DNA of 64,000 nucleotides, from NCBI RefSeq assembly GCF_042932805.1, contig NZ_CP170633.1, positions 930,001-994,000 on the forward strand, written 5' to 3'. Each line of letters opens with the position of its first letter. The stretch's first letter is position 1. The DNA comes from Ascidiaceihabitans sp029251465 (GTDB lineage: Bacteria > Pseudomonadota > Alphaproteobacteria > Rhodobacterales > Rhodobacteraceae). This document shows, piece after piece, positions 43,812-51,094 of this stretch. The notes beneath the pieces were generated by a model. That model saw only the letters and a list, made by a program, of their open reading frames with translations. It searched no databases and had not been told where the DNA came from. The position numbers and the translations under genes were made by a program.

Positions 43812-45464
43812 GTGGATGAACCGAACCTGATCCAATTCCTTCTCAATATTGCGGGGGCGGCAGCGCTGCTGATTTGGGCTGTGCGTTTGGTGCGCACAGG
43901 GGTCGAGCGCGGATTTGCAGCGCCACTGCGGTTCTGGCTGCGCCATTCTGCCAAAAACCGGCTGGTCGCCGCCGCGACGGGCATGGGCGCTGCGGTGTTC
44001 TTGCAAAGCTCGACGGCTGTGGCAGTTCTGGTGTCAAATTTTGTGTCCAAAGGCGGACTGGCCACGGCGGTCGGTTTGGCAATCCTGTTGGGGGCGGATG
44101 TCGGATCGGCGGTTGTCACCCAGCTGTTGATGGTGCGCCAAGCGTTTCTTATTCCGCTGTTGTTGTTGGTCGGTGTAGCAGTATTTTTACGCGCAACCGG
44201 CAGCACACGCCAAATCGGTCGCATCCTGATCGGATTGGCGTTGATTTTTGTGTCGCTCGATATGATCCGCGCGGCCACTGGCCCGATGGTGGCCAACCCT
44301 GCGACCGAAACTGTCATGGCGTATTTGGCAGGCGATCTGTTGACGGCGTTCATTCTGGGCGCAGTTTTTGCGTGGGTTGTGCATTCCAGCGTTGCGGCCG
44401 TTTTGTTGTTTGTCACCCTCGCCGGGCAGGCGGTTTTGCCGGGGCCTGCGGCTGGTGCGATGATCCTCGGGGCCAATCTGGGTGGTGCTTTCATTGCGTA
44501 TGTTTTGACGTTGTCAGCACCGTTGTCATCGCGTCGGATGATCGTGGCAAACCTGGTTTTGCGCGGCGGTGGGGCAGTTTTGGCGACCTTTGTTATTTTC
44601 ACATTTCCAGACGTCTTGGGTCGCCTTGGGGCTACGGCTGCGCGTCAATCAATCAACCTTCATCTGGCGTTTAACGTGGCTTTGGCCGTTGTTTCATTGC
44701 CATTTGTAGGGGTTTTGACGGGGTTACTGACGCGTTTGATGCCGGACAAGGCTGAGGGCGAAAATCCGTTGCAGGCGGCCAGTGCGCTTGATCCTGCCGC
44801 TTTGGCGCGCCCGCAGCGTGGCTTGGATTGTGCGGCCCGAGAATTGCTGGGAATGGGCCAAAAAATTGAACGCATGCTCAGCGCGGTTGAGCCACTTTAT
44901 GACACTTGGAATGACGCGGCGGCGACATCGATCCGCGATCAGGATGTGACGATTAAAAAGATGCATCTGGACGTAAAACTATACCTCGCGCGGCTCGGGC
45001 AAAAGGGGTTGGACGAGGACCTTGGAGGGCGCTCTATGGAGCTTGCCTCGATCTCGTCCAGTCTGGATTCTGCGTCAGATGCCATTGCCCGGATCATGCT
45101 GGAACTGGCGGGCCGCCTGAACGCCCAAAAGCTGCAGTTTTCCCCGAAAGGGCGTGAAGAGATCGGTGACTTTTCCGACCGGGTGCAAAGCAATGTGCAA
45201 CTGGCGCTGAACGTGATGATGAACCAAAACCCCGCCGAGGCACGGGAGTTGGTCGCCGCCAAAGAAAAAGTCCGCAAAGTCGAGCAAAAATTGCAACGCA
45301 ATCACATTGGTCGTTTGCGCGAAGGTTTGGCCGAAAGCATTGAAACCAGCAATATTCACCAAGAAACGTTGCGGGCGCTCAAGCAAGTGAACACAGCGTT
45401 TTCGATGGTCGGGTATCCAATTTTGTCGAAATCCGGGGATTTGTTGAAAAGCAGATTGGCTTAA
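43812..45464 (+). CDS. Na/Pi-cotransporter II family protein (NptA/YjbB-like), 550 aa
   Basis: Two inverted PNaS repeats with the QSSTA motif (AAVFLQSSTAVAVLVSNFVSKGGL) and the second VHSSVAAVLLFVTLAG; after about residue 320 a cytoplasmic helical PhoU-like domain follows. A non-ATG start (GTG before DEPNLIQFL). YjbB-type proteins lower cell phosphate by export. At the end of an operon that would release phosphate inside the cell, this is a sensible place for such a valve. Confidence 0.85.
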   Translation: MDEPNLIQFLLNIAGAAALLIWAVRLVRTGVERGFAAPLRFWLRHSAKNRLVAAATGMGAAVFLQSSTAVAVLVSNFVSKGGLATAVGLAILLGADVGSAVVTQLLMVRQAFLIPLLLLVGVAVFLRATGSTRQIGRILIGLALIFVSLDMIRAATGPMVANPATETVMAYLAGDLLTAFILGAVFAWVVHSSVAAVLLFVTLAGQAVLPGPAAGAMILGANLGGAFIAYVLTLSAPLSSRRMIVANLVLRGGGAVLATFVIFTFPDVLGRLGATAARQSINLHLAFNVALAVVSLPFVGVLTGLLTRLMPDKAEGENPLQAASALDPAALARPQRGLDCAARELLGMGQKIERMLSAVEPLYDTWNDAAATSIRDQDVTIKKMHLDVKLYLARLGQKGLDEDLGGRSMELASISSSLDSASDAIARIMLELAGRLNAQKLQFSPKGREEIGDFSDRVQSNVQLALNVMMNQNPAEARELVAAKEKVRKVEQKLQRNHIGRLREGLAESIETSNIHQETLRALKQVNTAFSMVGYPILSKSGDLLKSRLA

Positions 45465-45474
45465 CGGCGTTCAG

Positions 45475-45493
45475 TCTAAAATTGTATTTTAGA
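45475..45493. terminator. AT-rich hairpin between convergent genes
   Basis: TCTAAAAT (45475-45482) and ATTTTAGA (45486-45493) form a perfect stem with a 3-nt loop, filling the 29-bp gap between the Na/Pi gene and soxT. Probably a weak two-way terminator. Confidence 0.5.
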
Positions 45494-46549
45494 TCAAACA
45501 GATGGACCGAACCCCAAGATCAATTGGCGCAGGCCAATGGCCGCTCCGATCATGATGCAGATCAACGTGAGCGGCGCGCTTAAGGCCAGCACGGAAAATG
45601 CTGACAGGCCCTGACCGACGCTGCACCCGACAGCGACAACCGCCCCCATTCCCATCAGGGCAGCCCCTAGAATTTGGCGGCGTAATTCGCGTGGATCGTC
45701 GCAGGCTTCCCATCTGAAATGGCCTTTGAACAGGCTGCCAATCAAAGCACCCAGCAGCACCCCAACAACAGATCCGGTGCCAAAGCTGATGGAATTGCCC
45801 GATGAGGTCATGGCGTACAGAACTGTCTCGCCGATTGGTGCGGAAAACGTGTGGCTGACAACAGGGATTGCCTCAAAACCGGTGCTGGCGATCCACTGTG
45901 TGCCGGCCCAACCTGTGACAATCGCAACGCCGCCAATTGCCCCCCAGAACACATGGCTGCCAGCGTTGCGCATGTCACGGTTCACCAAGGTCAGCGCTAA
46001 AATGGCAACGCCAATCGCGATGCCGGTGCGTTCGAGCGATAGCCCTGTCAGCTGTGCGCCCAAATGGGCAAAAGTCGACGTGTTCAGCGTTTCCTCGGAC
46101 GCGCCGAACGCCCAAATGCGCAAACCGGATAGGGGGCCGCCCAATGTCACATAGGCGGATATGCCCATGATCAGCACGATCAAAAGCGCGCGTAAATCGC
46201 CACCGCCAACCCGCGCCAGCGCGCCGTAACCGCAGTTGCCAGCCAAGGCCATGCCGTAGCCAAAGACCAGCCCGCCAAAGATGCTGGCCACCGGATTCCA
46301 GCTGCGTGACAAGTAGAGTGTTTGTTCCAGATCCAGCAATCCTGTGGCGGACAGGCTGAACGTCCCGACGACGGATACGCCGATGGCGATGCCCCACATG
46401 CGCAAGCGCAGTGTGTTTTCGCCGTAATAAAGATCTTCGATGGCACCAAGGGTGCAAAAGCGTCCGATGCGCGCGGCAAGCCCTAACAGAATGCCGCCGA
46501 TCAGGCCGACAATGGCAACGGCGACAGGCTCGGATACGACATCAAACAC
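45494..46549 (-). CDS. soxT: YeeE/YedE-family sulfur-compound transporter (SoxT-like), 351 aa
   Basis: About nine hydrophobic helices. The family cysteine motifs are GMALAGNCGYGALARVGGGD and AVVAVGCSVGQGLSAFSV, the latter the second pore Cys that passes thiosulfate in YeeE. It is the third gene of a leftward soxS-soxR-soxT series, an order known from other thiosulfate oxidisers. It probably imports thiosulfate or a related sulfur signal for the SoxR-like repressor. Confidence 0.85.
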   Translation of the reverse strand: MFDVVSEPVAVAIVGLIGGILLGLAARIGRFCTLGAIEDLYYGENTLRLRMWGIAIGVSVVGTFSLSATGLLDLEQTLYLSRSWNPVASIFGGLVFGYGMALAGNCGYGALARVGGGDLRALLIVLIMGISAYVTLGGPLSGLRIWAFGASEETLNTSTFAHLGAQLTGLSLERTGIAIGVAILALTLVNRDMRNAGSHVFWGAIGGVAIVTGWAGTQWIASTGFEAIPVVSHTFSAPIGETVLYAMTSSGNSISFGTGSVVGVLLGALIGSLFKGHFRWEACDDPRELRRQILGAALMGMGAVVAVGCSVGQGLSAFSVLALSAPLTLICIMIGAAIGLRQLILGFGPSV

Positions 46550-46572
46550 CTGCGTTTTCCATGTGTTGCTGC

Positions 46573-46965
46573 TTATTTTTCGCGGCAGAACAAATCATAG
46601 ACAACTTCCATGATCTGTTTGGGGCGATCATCGGTCAGACGGTAGAAAATGGTTTTGCCATCGCGTCGTGGCGTGACCAGCCCCTCAAGACGCAGGCGCG
46701 ACAATTGCTGCGACACGGCGGCCTGGCGTGCCGACAACAGGTCTTCTAGTTCGGTCACAGACTTTTCACCCGAGGCGAGATGACACAAGATCATCAATCG
46801 GCCCTCGTGGCTGATCGCTTTGAGAAAGTTGGACGCTTGCATGGCATTGGCTGCCATCTTGTCCATATCTTCTGCGCACATGTTCACGTCAAATACTGGC
46901 AGACCCATGTTTACCTCAACATTTGGGAGAGTTTCGGCCGCGGTGGGCCCAGAATGAACTGTCAT
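46573..46965 (-). CDS. soxR: ArsR-family sulfur-responsive repressor (SoxR/SqrR/BigR type), 130 aa
   Basis: Winged helix with LLSARQAAVSQQLSRLRLEGLVTPRRDGKTIFYRL. Cys61 (LMILCHLASG) and Cys127 (DLFCREK) are 66 residues apart, the same spacing as the two sulfide-sensing cysteines of SqrR, which form a tetrasulfide link with persulfides and release DNA. No Zn or As site is seen. A start at 46908 (TTGAGGT upstream) would give 111 aa and fits SqrR length better than 46965, which also has a GAGG. Not the redox SoxR of E. coli. It lies 9 bp behind soxS. Confidence 0.87.
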   Translation of the reverse strand: MTVHSGPTAAETLPNVEVNMGLPVFDVNMCAEDMDKMAANAMQASNFLKAISHEGRLMILCHLASGEKSVTELEDLLSARQAAVSQQLSRLRLEGLVTPRRDGKTIFYRLTDDRPKQIMEVVYDLFCREK

Positions 46966-46974
46966 ATACGCACC

Positions 46975-47343
46975 TCATCCCGTGATATCAATCTTAGCTT
47001 GCTGCAGCATCTGGCCCAGCAATCCCCAAAAGAAATCCTCGCCGGGGTATCCTTCGATCCGCGCGGCCTCGTACCCGTCGATCATCAACACAAACGTCGG
47101 CGTGAAATTCAAACCACGCGCGAATGACATGCCGGCAGGGGGGGCGTTGTGAATGTCGATGCGCTGCAACGGCGCTGCGCGACCTTCGGCGGTTTTGGGG
47201 TAGATATGCGCGATCTCGTCATTCCAGCGTGCGCACCACACGCAGCCTTGTTCCTCGACCATGACCAACACGGTGTCAGCGGCGGCGGTAAGAGCGGATG
47301 AAATCATCAAAAGCGCGCTGAACGTAAGGGTGCGGAGTGACAT
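46975..47343 (-). CDS. soxS: periplasmic thioredoxin-like protein SoxS, 122 aa
   Basis: Signal peptide (about residues 1-22, SLRTLTFSALLMISSALTAAA) and a thioredoxin fold with C34-x2-C37 in VEEQGCVWCARWNDEIAHIYP and a cis-Pro region LNFTPTFVLM. SoxS reduces or reactivates the SoxYZ carrier cysteine in Paracoccus. First gene of the leftward soxSRT operon, divergent from soxV. Confidence 0.85.
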   Translation of the reverse strand: MSLRTLTFSALLMISSALTAAADTVLVMVEEQGCVWCARWNDEIAHIYPKTAEGRAAPLQRIDIHNAPPAGMSFARGLNFTPTFVLMIDGYEAARIEGYPGEDFFWGLLGQMLQQAKIDITG

Positions 47344-47431
47344 GTTGATTTGACCTTGAGTTAACAAACAACATAATATGAATATGTGAATTACACAAGC
47401 CGTGTGAATTTTGAAAATGCGAGGGCCTCTC
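47344..47431. promoter_or_regulatory. divergent promoter region between soxS and soxV
   Basis: An 88-bp AT-rich spacer. It contains three GAAT half-sites (47380, 47388 and 47406), one forming an imperfect ATAT-N8-GAAT match to the operator seen upstream of soxX. A near dyad AATTACAC/GTGTGAATT spans 47389-47410. Probable SoxR-controlled promoters in both directions. Confidence 0.5.
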
Positions 47432-48172
47432 ATGCTGGAAATCACCTATTTGGGGGCCGCTGTTGCGGGTCTGTTGTCGTTCTTGTCGCCGTGTATTCTG
47501 CCGATTGTCCCTTTTTACCTGAGCTATCTGGCTGGCGTTGGCATGAACCAAATCACCGGTGATGCTGATATTGATCCCAAAACGCGCAGGCGTGCGGTGC
47601 TGGCGGCATGCTTTTTTGCGGCCGGAGTCATCACGATTTTTATGGGGCTGGGGGCGGCGGCGACGGTCTTTGGTCAAGTCGTGCGTGAATATTTCGACAT
47701 CCTGCGGTGGATCGCTGCGGCTGTGATTATTGCCATGGGGCTGCATTTTCTGGGCGTAGTCCGGATCGGGGTTTTGTACCGTCAATTGCGGGCCGATACG
47801 GGCAATACCGCGAACGTCAATCTGATCGGGGCCTATGTGATCGGGCTGGCGTTTGCATTTGGATGGACCCCCTGCGTCGGGCCGGTTCTGGCCGCGATCT
47901 TGTTCACGGCGGCGGGGGCTGACACGGCTGCAACCGGGGCAGGGCTGCTGTTTGTCTACGGCCTGGGCATGACCGCGCCGTTCATTCTGGCCGCATTGTT
48001 CATAGGCCCGTTCATGTGCTGGATGGTTCGTTTTCGACGTCATCTTGGGCTGATCGAAAAAATCATGGGCGCGATGTTGATCCTGTTTGGCGTGCTGATC
48101 GCGACCAATTCGGTGAACTATATCGCGCAATGGATGCTGAACGTGGCGCCCGATCTTTGGCTACTTCTTTAA
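47432..48172 (+). CDS. soxV: CcdA-family thiol-electron transporter SoxV, 246 aa
   Basis: Six helices with two cysteines in the CcdA positions: LSFLSPCILPIVPFYLSYLAG and FGWTPCVGPVLAAILF. It moves reducing power from cytoplasmic thioredoxin to periplasmic SoxW and SoxS. The start at 47432 has GAGGG upstream. soxW follows after 16 bp. Confidence 0.9.
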   Translation: MLEITYLGAAVAGLLSFLSPCILPIVPFYLSYLAGVGMNQITGDADIDPKTRRRAVLAACFFAAGVITIFMGLGAAATVFGQVVREYFDILRWIAAAVIIAMGLHFLGVVRIGVLYRQLRADTGNTANVNLIGAYVIGLAFAFGWTPCVGPVLAAILFTAAGADTAATGAGLLFVYGLGMTAPFILAALFIGPFMCWMVRFRRHLGLIEKIMGAMLILFGVLIATNSVNYIAQWMLNVAPDLWLLL

Positions 48173-48188
48173 CTCAGGAGGATATCAA

Positions 48189-48752
48189 ATGAAGACCTTA
48201 CTTGCAGCCTGCGCCGTCTTACTGGCGATGACATTTACCGGCACTGCCGCTGATCTTGGTGACGATGGATTGCACAAAACCGCTTGGATGCGCGACACCT
48301 TCAAGGACCTCGGCGAAGATTTGGCCGAGGCAAATGACGAGGGCAAACGCCTGATGATCATCATCGAACAGCGCGGATGCATTTACTGCAAAAAAATGCA
48401 CGAAGACGTGTTCCCGATCAAAGAAATCGCGGACTACATCGACGCCAATTTCTTTGTGGTGCAGATCAATATGTTTGGCGATGTCGAGGTCACGGATTTT
48501 GACGGCACGACTTTGCCCGAGAAAGATATGGTTCGAAAATGGGGGGTGTTGTTCACGCCATCGATTCTATTTTTCCCAGAAAATGTAGCGGCGGATGTCT
48601 CTGCGGCCCAAGCTTCAGTTGCCACGATGCCGGGCGCATTCGGGCGTCACACGACCTTTAATATGCTGAATTGGGTTGTTGAAAAAGGGTACAACGGGGA
48701 CGAAAGTTTTCAGAAATATCATGCACGTAAGTTTGCAGAGCAGTCGCAGTGA
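48189..48752 (+). CDS. soxW: periplasmic thioredoxin SoxW, 187 aa
   Basis: Signal peptide to about residue 20. C64-x2-C67 in EQRGCIYCKKMHEDVF and a cis-Pro WGVLFTPSILFF. Partner of SoxV by gene order. The ribosome site CAGGAGGATATCAA is strong. Confidence 0.9.
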   Translation: MKTLLAACAVLLAMTFTGTAADLGDDGLHKTAWMRDTFKDLGEDLAEANDEGKRLMIIIEQRGCIYCKKMHEDVFPIKEIADYIDANFFVVQINMFGDVEVTDFDGTTLPEKDMVRKWGVLFTPSILFFPENVAADVSAAQASVATMPGAFGRHTTFNMLNWVVEKGYNGDESFQKYHARKFAEQSQ

Positions 48753-48789
48753 CGGTCAGGTCCGCGCCACAAATTCCGATCACATAATA

Positions 48790-48809
48790 AAATTCAAGTA
48801 AGTGAATTT
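48790..48809. promoter_or_regulatory. ATTC-N8-GAAT operator upstream of soxX
   Basis: AAATTCA (48790-48796), six bases, TGAATTT (48803-48809): a perfect dyad containing ATTC-N8-GAAT, the consensus I recall for SqrR/BigR-type persulfide repressors. It lies 64 bp before soxX and about 40 bp after soxW, so soxXYZA should have its own SoxR-controlled promoter. Confidence 0.7.
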
Positions 48810-48872
48810 GTTGTTGCGTCATCACAAATCTGTGCGCTACGATACATAAATTCGAAGTGTTTGGGAGGACGC

Positions 48873-49328
48873 ATGAGGAAATTTGGAATTGCAGCCGTCG
48901 TTACGGGTCTGCTGACAACCGCCGTTTACGCAGAGCCTGTCGCACCCGCAGCCGTGAATTTTGAAGACGGGGTTGTCACGGCGTCATTGACGGGCGTGGC
49001 TGGTGATCCGGTCAACGGCCGAGAGGTTTTCAAGAACCGCAAACAGGGAAATTGTCTGGCCTGTCACGTCAATGCCGAGATGCCCGAGGAATCGTTTCAC
49101 GGCGAAGTCGGCCCCGAAATGACGGGCGTGGCTGATCGTTGGGAAGCCGGCGAATTGCGCGGGATCGTGGCAAACTCAAAGATGATGTTTGAGGGTACAA
49201 TCATGCCTGCCTTTTACCGCGATGCAGGGTTCGAGCGGCCTTTGGAGAAGTTTGAAGGCCAGACCATTCTAACGGCGCAACAGGTCGAAGATGTCGTCGC
49301 TTATCTGCAGACGCTCAAAGAAGAATAA
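48873..49328 (+). CDS. soxX: SoxX, monohaem cytochrome c of the thiosulfate oxidation complex, 151 aa
   Basis: Signal peptide to about residue 20. Haem motif C61-x2-C64-H65 in GNCLACHVNAEMPEESFHG, and the likely methionine ligand in FEGTIMPAFYRDAG. GGGAGG before the ATG at 48873. Forms the SoxAX complex that links thiosulfate to SoxYZ. Confidence 0.95.
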   Translation: MRKFGIAAVVTGLLTTAVYAEPVAPAAVNFEDGVVTASLTGVAGDPVNGREVFKNRKQGNCLACHVNAEMPEESFHGEVGPEMTGVADRWEAGELRGIVANSKMMFEGTIMPAFYRDAGFERPLEKFEGQTILTAQQVEDVVAYLQTLKEE

Positions 49329-49356
49329 AAACCCTTTTCCGATGGGAGATACCAAT

Positions 49357-49779
49357 ATGGAACTGAACCGCAGAAAAATTTTGGGGCTAGGCGCGGGGAC
49401 GGTGGCCTTTGTGTCACTGTCTGGCGTGGCTGTTTTTGCTTCGCTCACCGACGATGCAATTGTCGCGATGACAGGGGGTGCAGACGTCACCGAAGGCGGC
49501 ATCGATTTGACAGCGCCTGAGATCGCAGAGAACGGCAACACCGTGCCAATCGCTGTGTCCGCACCCGGTGCCGTCGAAATTGCGCTGTTTGCAGCCGGCA
49601 ATCCAACGCCTGCTGTTGCGACGTTCAAATTCGGCCCGTTGGCCGGCGCACGCGCGGGTTCAACACGTATTCGTTTGGCCAAAACCCAAGACGTAATCGC
49701 AGTCGCAAAAATGGAAGACGGCACATTCCGCCGCGCCAGTGCGACAGTCAAAGTGACAATCGGCGGCTGCGGCGGCTGA
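49357..49779 (+). CDS. soxY: SoxY, sulfur-carrying protein, 140 aa
   Basis: Twin-arginine signal (NRRKILGLGAGTVAF). The C-terminus is KVTIGGCGG: the swinging GGCGG arm with the substrate-bearing Cys138. Exported with SoxZ, which lacks a signal. Start at 49357 after GGGAGA. Confidence 0.95.
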   Translation: MELNRRKILGLGAGTVAFVSLSGVAVFASLTDDAIVAMTGGADVTEGGIDLTAPEIAENGNTVPIAVSAPGAVEIALFAAGNPTPAVATFKFGPLAGARAGSTRIRLAKTQDVIAVAKMEDGTFRRASATVKVTIGGCGG

Positions 49780-49802
49780 CCTGAAATTCGAGGAGAGACA
49801 AT

Positions 49803-50132
49803 ATGGCTTCTGGTGTTAAACCACGCGTCAAAGTTCCGAAAACGGCGGCTGCCGGTGAAGTGATTACGATCAAGACATTGATCAGCCACAAAATGGAATC
49901 CGGCCAACGCAAAGACGATGATGGCAACCTAATTCCGCGCTCGATCATCAACCGCTTTACGGTCGATTTTAACGGTCAAAACGTCATCGACGTCACGATC
50001 GAACCTGCGGTTTCGACAAATCCGTTCTTCGAATTCGAGGCCACAGTGCCCGAAGCCGGTGAATTCCAATTTACTTGGTACGACGACGATGGGTCCGTTT
50101 ACGAGACCAGCAAAAAGATCGCGATCGGCTAA
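49803..50132 (+). CDS. soxZ: SoxZ, partner of SoxY, 109 aa
   Basis: Begins ASGVKPRVKVPKTAAAGEVITIKTLISHKMESGQR, the diagnostic N-terminus of SoxZ, and ends FTWYDDDGSVYETSKKIAIG. No signal peptide; carried through Tat with SoxY. 23 bp after soxY. Confidence 0.96.
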   Translation: MASGVKPRVKVPKTAAAGEVITIKTLISHKMESGQRKDDDGNLIPRSIINRFTVDFNGQNVIDVTIEPAVSTNPFFEFEATVPEAGEFQFTWYDDDGSVYETSKKIAIG

Positions 50133-50160
50133 GGCACGTCAGTTTAGGGAGGACGACGGG

Positions 50161-51000
50161 ATGAAAATGACGAAACTGCTAGTGGGTGCTGCATGCTTTG
50201 GTATGGTTGCGCTGACGGCGAATGCTCAGGAAACTGCCAAACTGTCTGTCGATGGCGGTGAGGCGTTGACGATCCGAACGACGGCGCCTGCGCACGCAGA
50301 AAACCTTGACGAAATCTCATCAGGCTGGATTTATCGGTCAGCGGAAACGCGGGCGCTACAGCTTGATGATTTCGACAATCCGGCCTTTGTTTTTGTGGAT
50401 CAGGCGATTGATCAGTGGGACAAGGTTGACGGAACTGAGGGCAAAGCCTGTTCGTCTTGCCACGAAAATATCGAAGACTTTGCCGGTTTGCGCACAACAT
50501 TGCCGCGGGTCGAAGACGGTCAATTGGTCTCGATGGAAAATCTGGTCAACGAATGCGTCACTGATCGCATGGGCGCTGACGCGTGGAAGTGGTCCAAGGG
50601 CAAAATGACCTCAATGACAGCCCTGATTGGCCTGCAATCACGTGGAATGCCGATCAATGTGGCGATTGATGGTGATGCCGCGCCGTTCTGGGAACAGGGC
50701 AAAGAGTTGTATTACACCCGCGTCGGGCAGCTCGATATGGCGTGTTCGAATTGTCACGAGGACAACTACGGCACGATGATCCGCGCAGATCACCTGAGCC
50801 AAGGTCAGATCAACGGCTTTCCAACCTATCGTCTCAAGAACGCAAAGCTGAATTCGTCGCATGCCCGTTTCAAAGGCTGCATGAAAAACATTCGCGCAGA
50901 GCCGTTCAAAGAAGGCGGTCAGGAATTCCAGGCGTTGGAATTGTATCTTGCATCACGTGGCCAAGGTCTGTCGGTTGAAACACCATCTGTGCGCAACTGA
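50161..51000 (+). CDS. soxA: SoxA, dihaem cytochrome c (L-cysteine S-thiosulfotransferase), 279 aa
   Basis: Signal peptide to about residue 22. Two haem motifs, C97SSCH101 and C195SNCH199, mark the dihaem form. Cys240 in SHARFKGCMKNIR is the active-site ligand that carries the persulfide in SoxA. With SoxX it joins thiosulfate to the SoxY cysteine. GGGAGG lies upstream. Confidence 0.95.
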   Translation: MKMTKLLVGAACFGMVALTANAQETAKLSVDGGEALTIRTTAPAHAENLDEISSGWIYRSAETRALQLDDFDNPAFVFVDQAIDQWDKVDGTEGKACSSCHENIEDFAGLRTTLPRVEDGQLVSMENLVNECVTDRMGADAWKWSKGKMTSMTALIGLQSRGMPINVAIDGDAAPFWEQGKELYYTRVGQLDMACSNCHEDNYGTMIRADHLSQGQINGFPTYRLKNAKLNSSHARFKGCMKNIRAEPFKEGGQEFQALELYLASRGQGLSVETPSVRN

Positions 51001-51011
51001 TCTACGAACTG

Positions 51012-51042
51012 AACCCCTCGGCCGTGTGGCTGTGGGGTTTTT
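51012..51042 (+). terminator. hairpin with T-tract between soxA and soxB
   Basis: AACCCC (51012-51017) pairs with GGGGTT (51034-51039), with an inner GCC/GGC, and runs into TTTTT. It is a good intrinsic terminator inside the sox series, so soxB and later genes get less read-through or a promoter of their own. Confidence 0.75.
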
Positions 51043-51094
51043 CCAATCCCATCTAATTCAAACATGCGCATATGTACGCAAGTGAGGCTGCCCG

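Noticed and set aside
43679..44602. Minus-strand open frame of 307 aa rich in Ala, Thr and Arg
   Set aside because: Antisense to the phosphoesterase and Na/Pi genes, low-complexity composition, no family features.
46573..46965. Redox-responsive MerR-type SoxR
   Set aside because: The name is shared, but the fold is ArsR-type with the SqrR cysteine pair.
47276..48130. Minus-strand open frame of 284 aa opposite soxV
   Set aside because: Composition rich in Arg, Gln and His typical of antisense frames; SoxV on the plus strand is certain.
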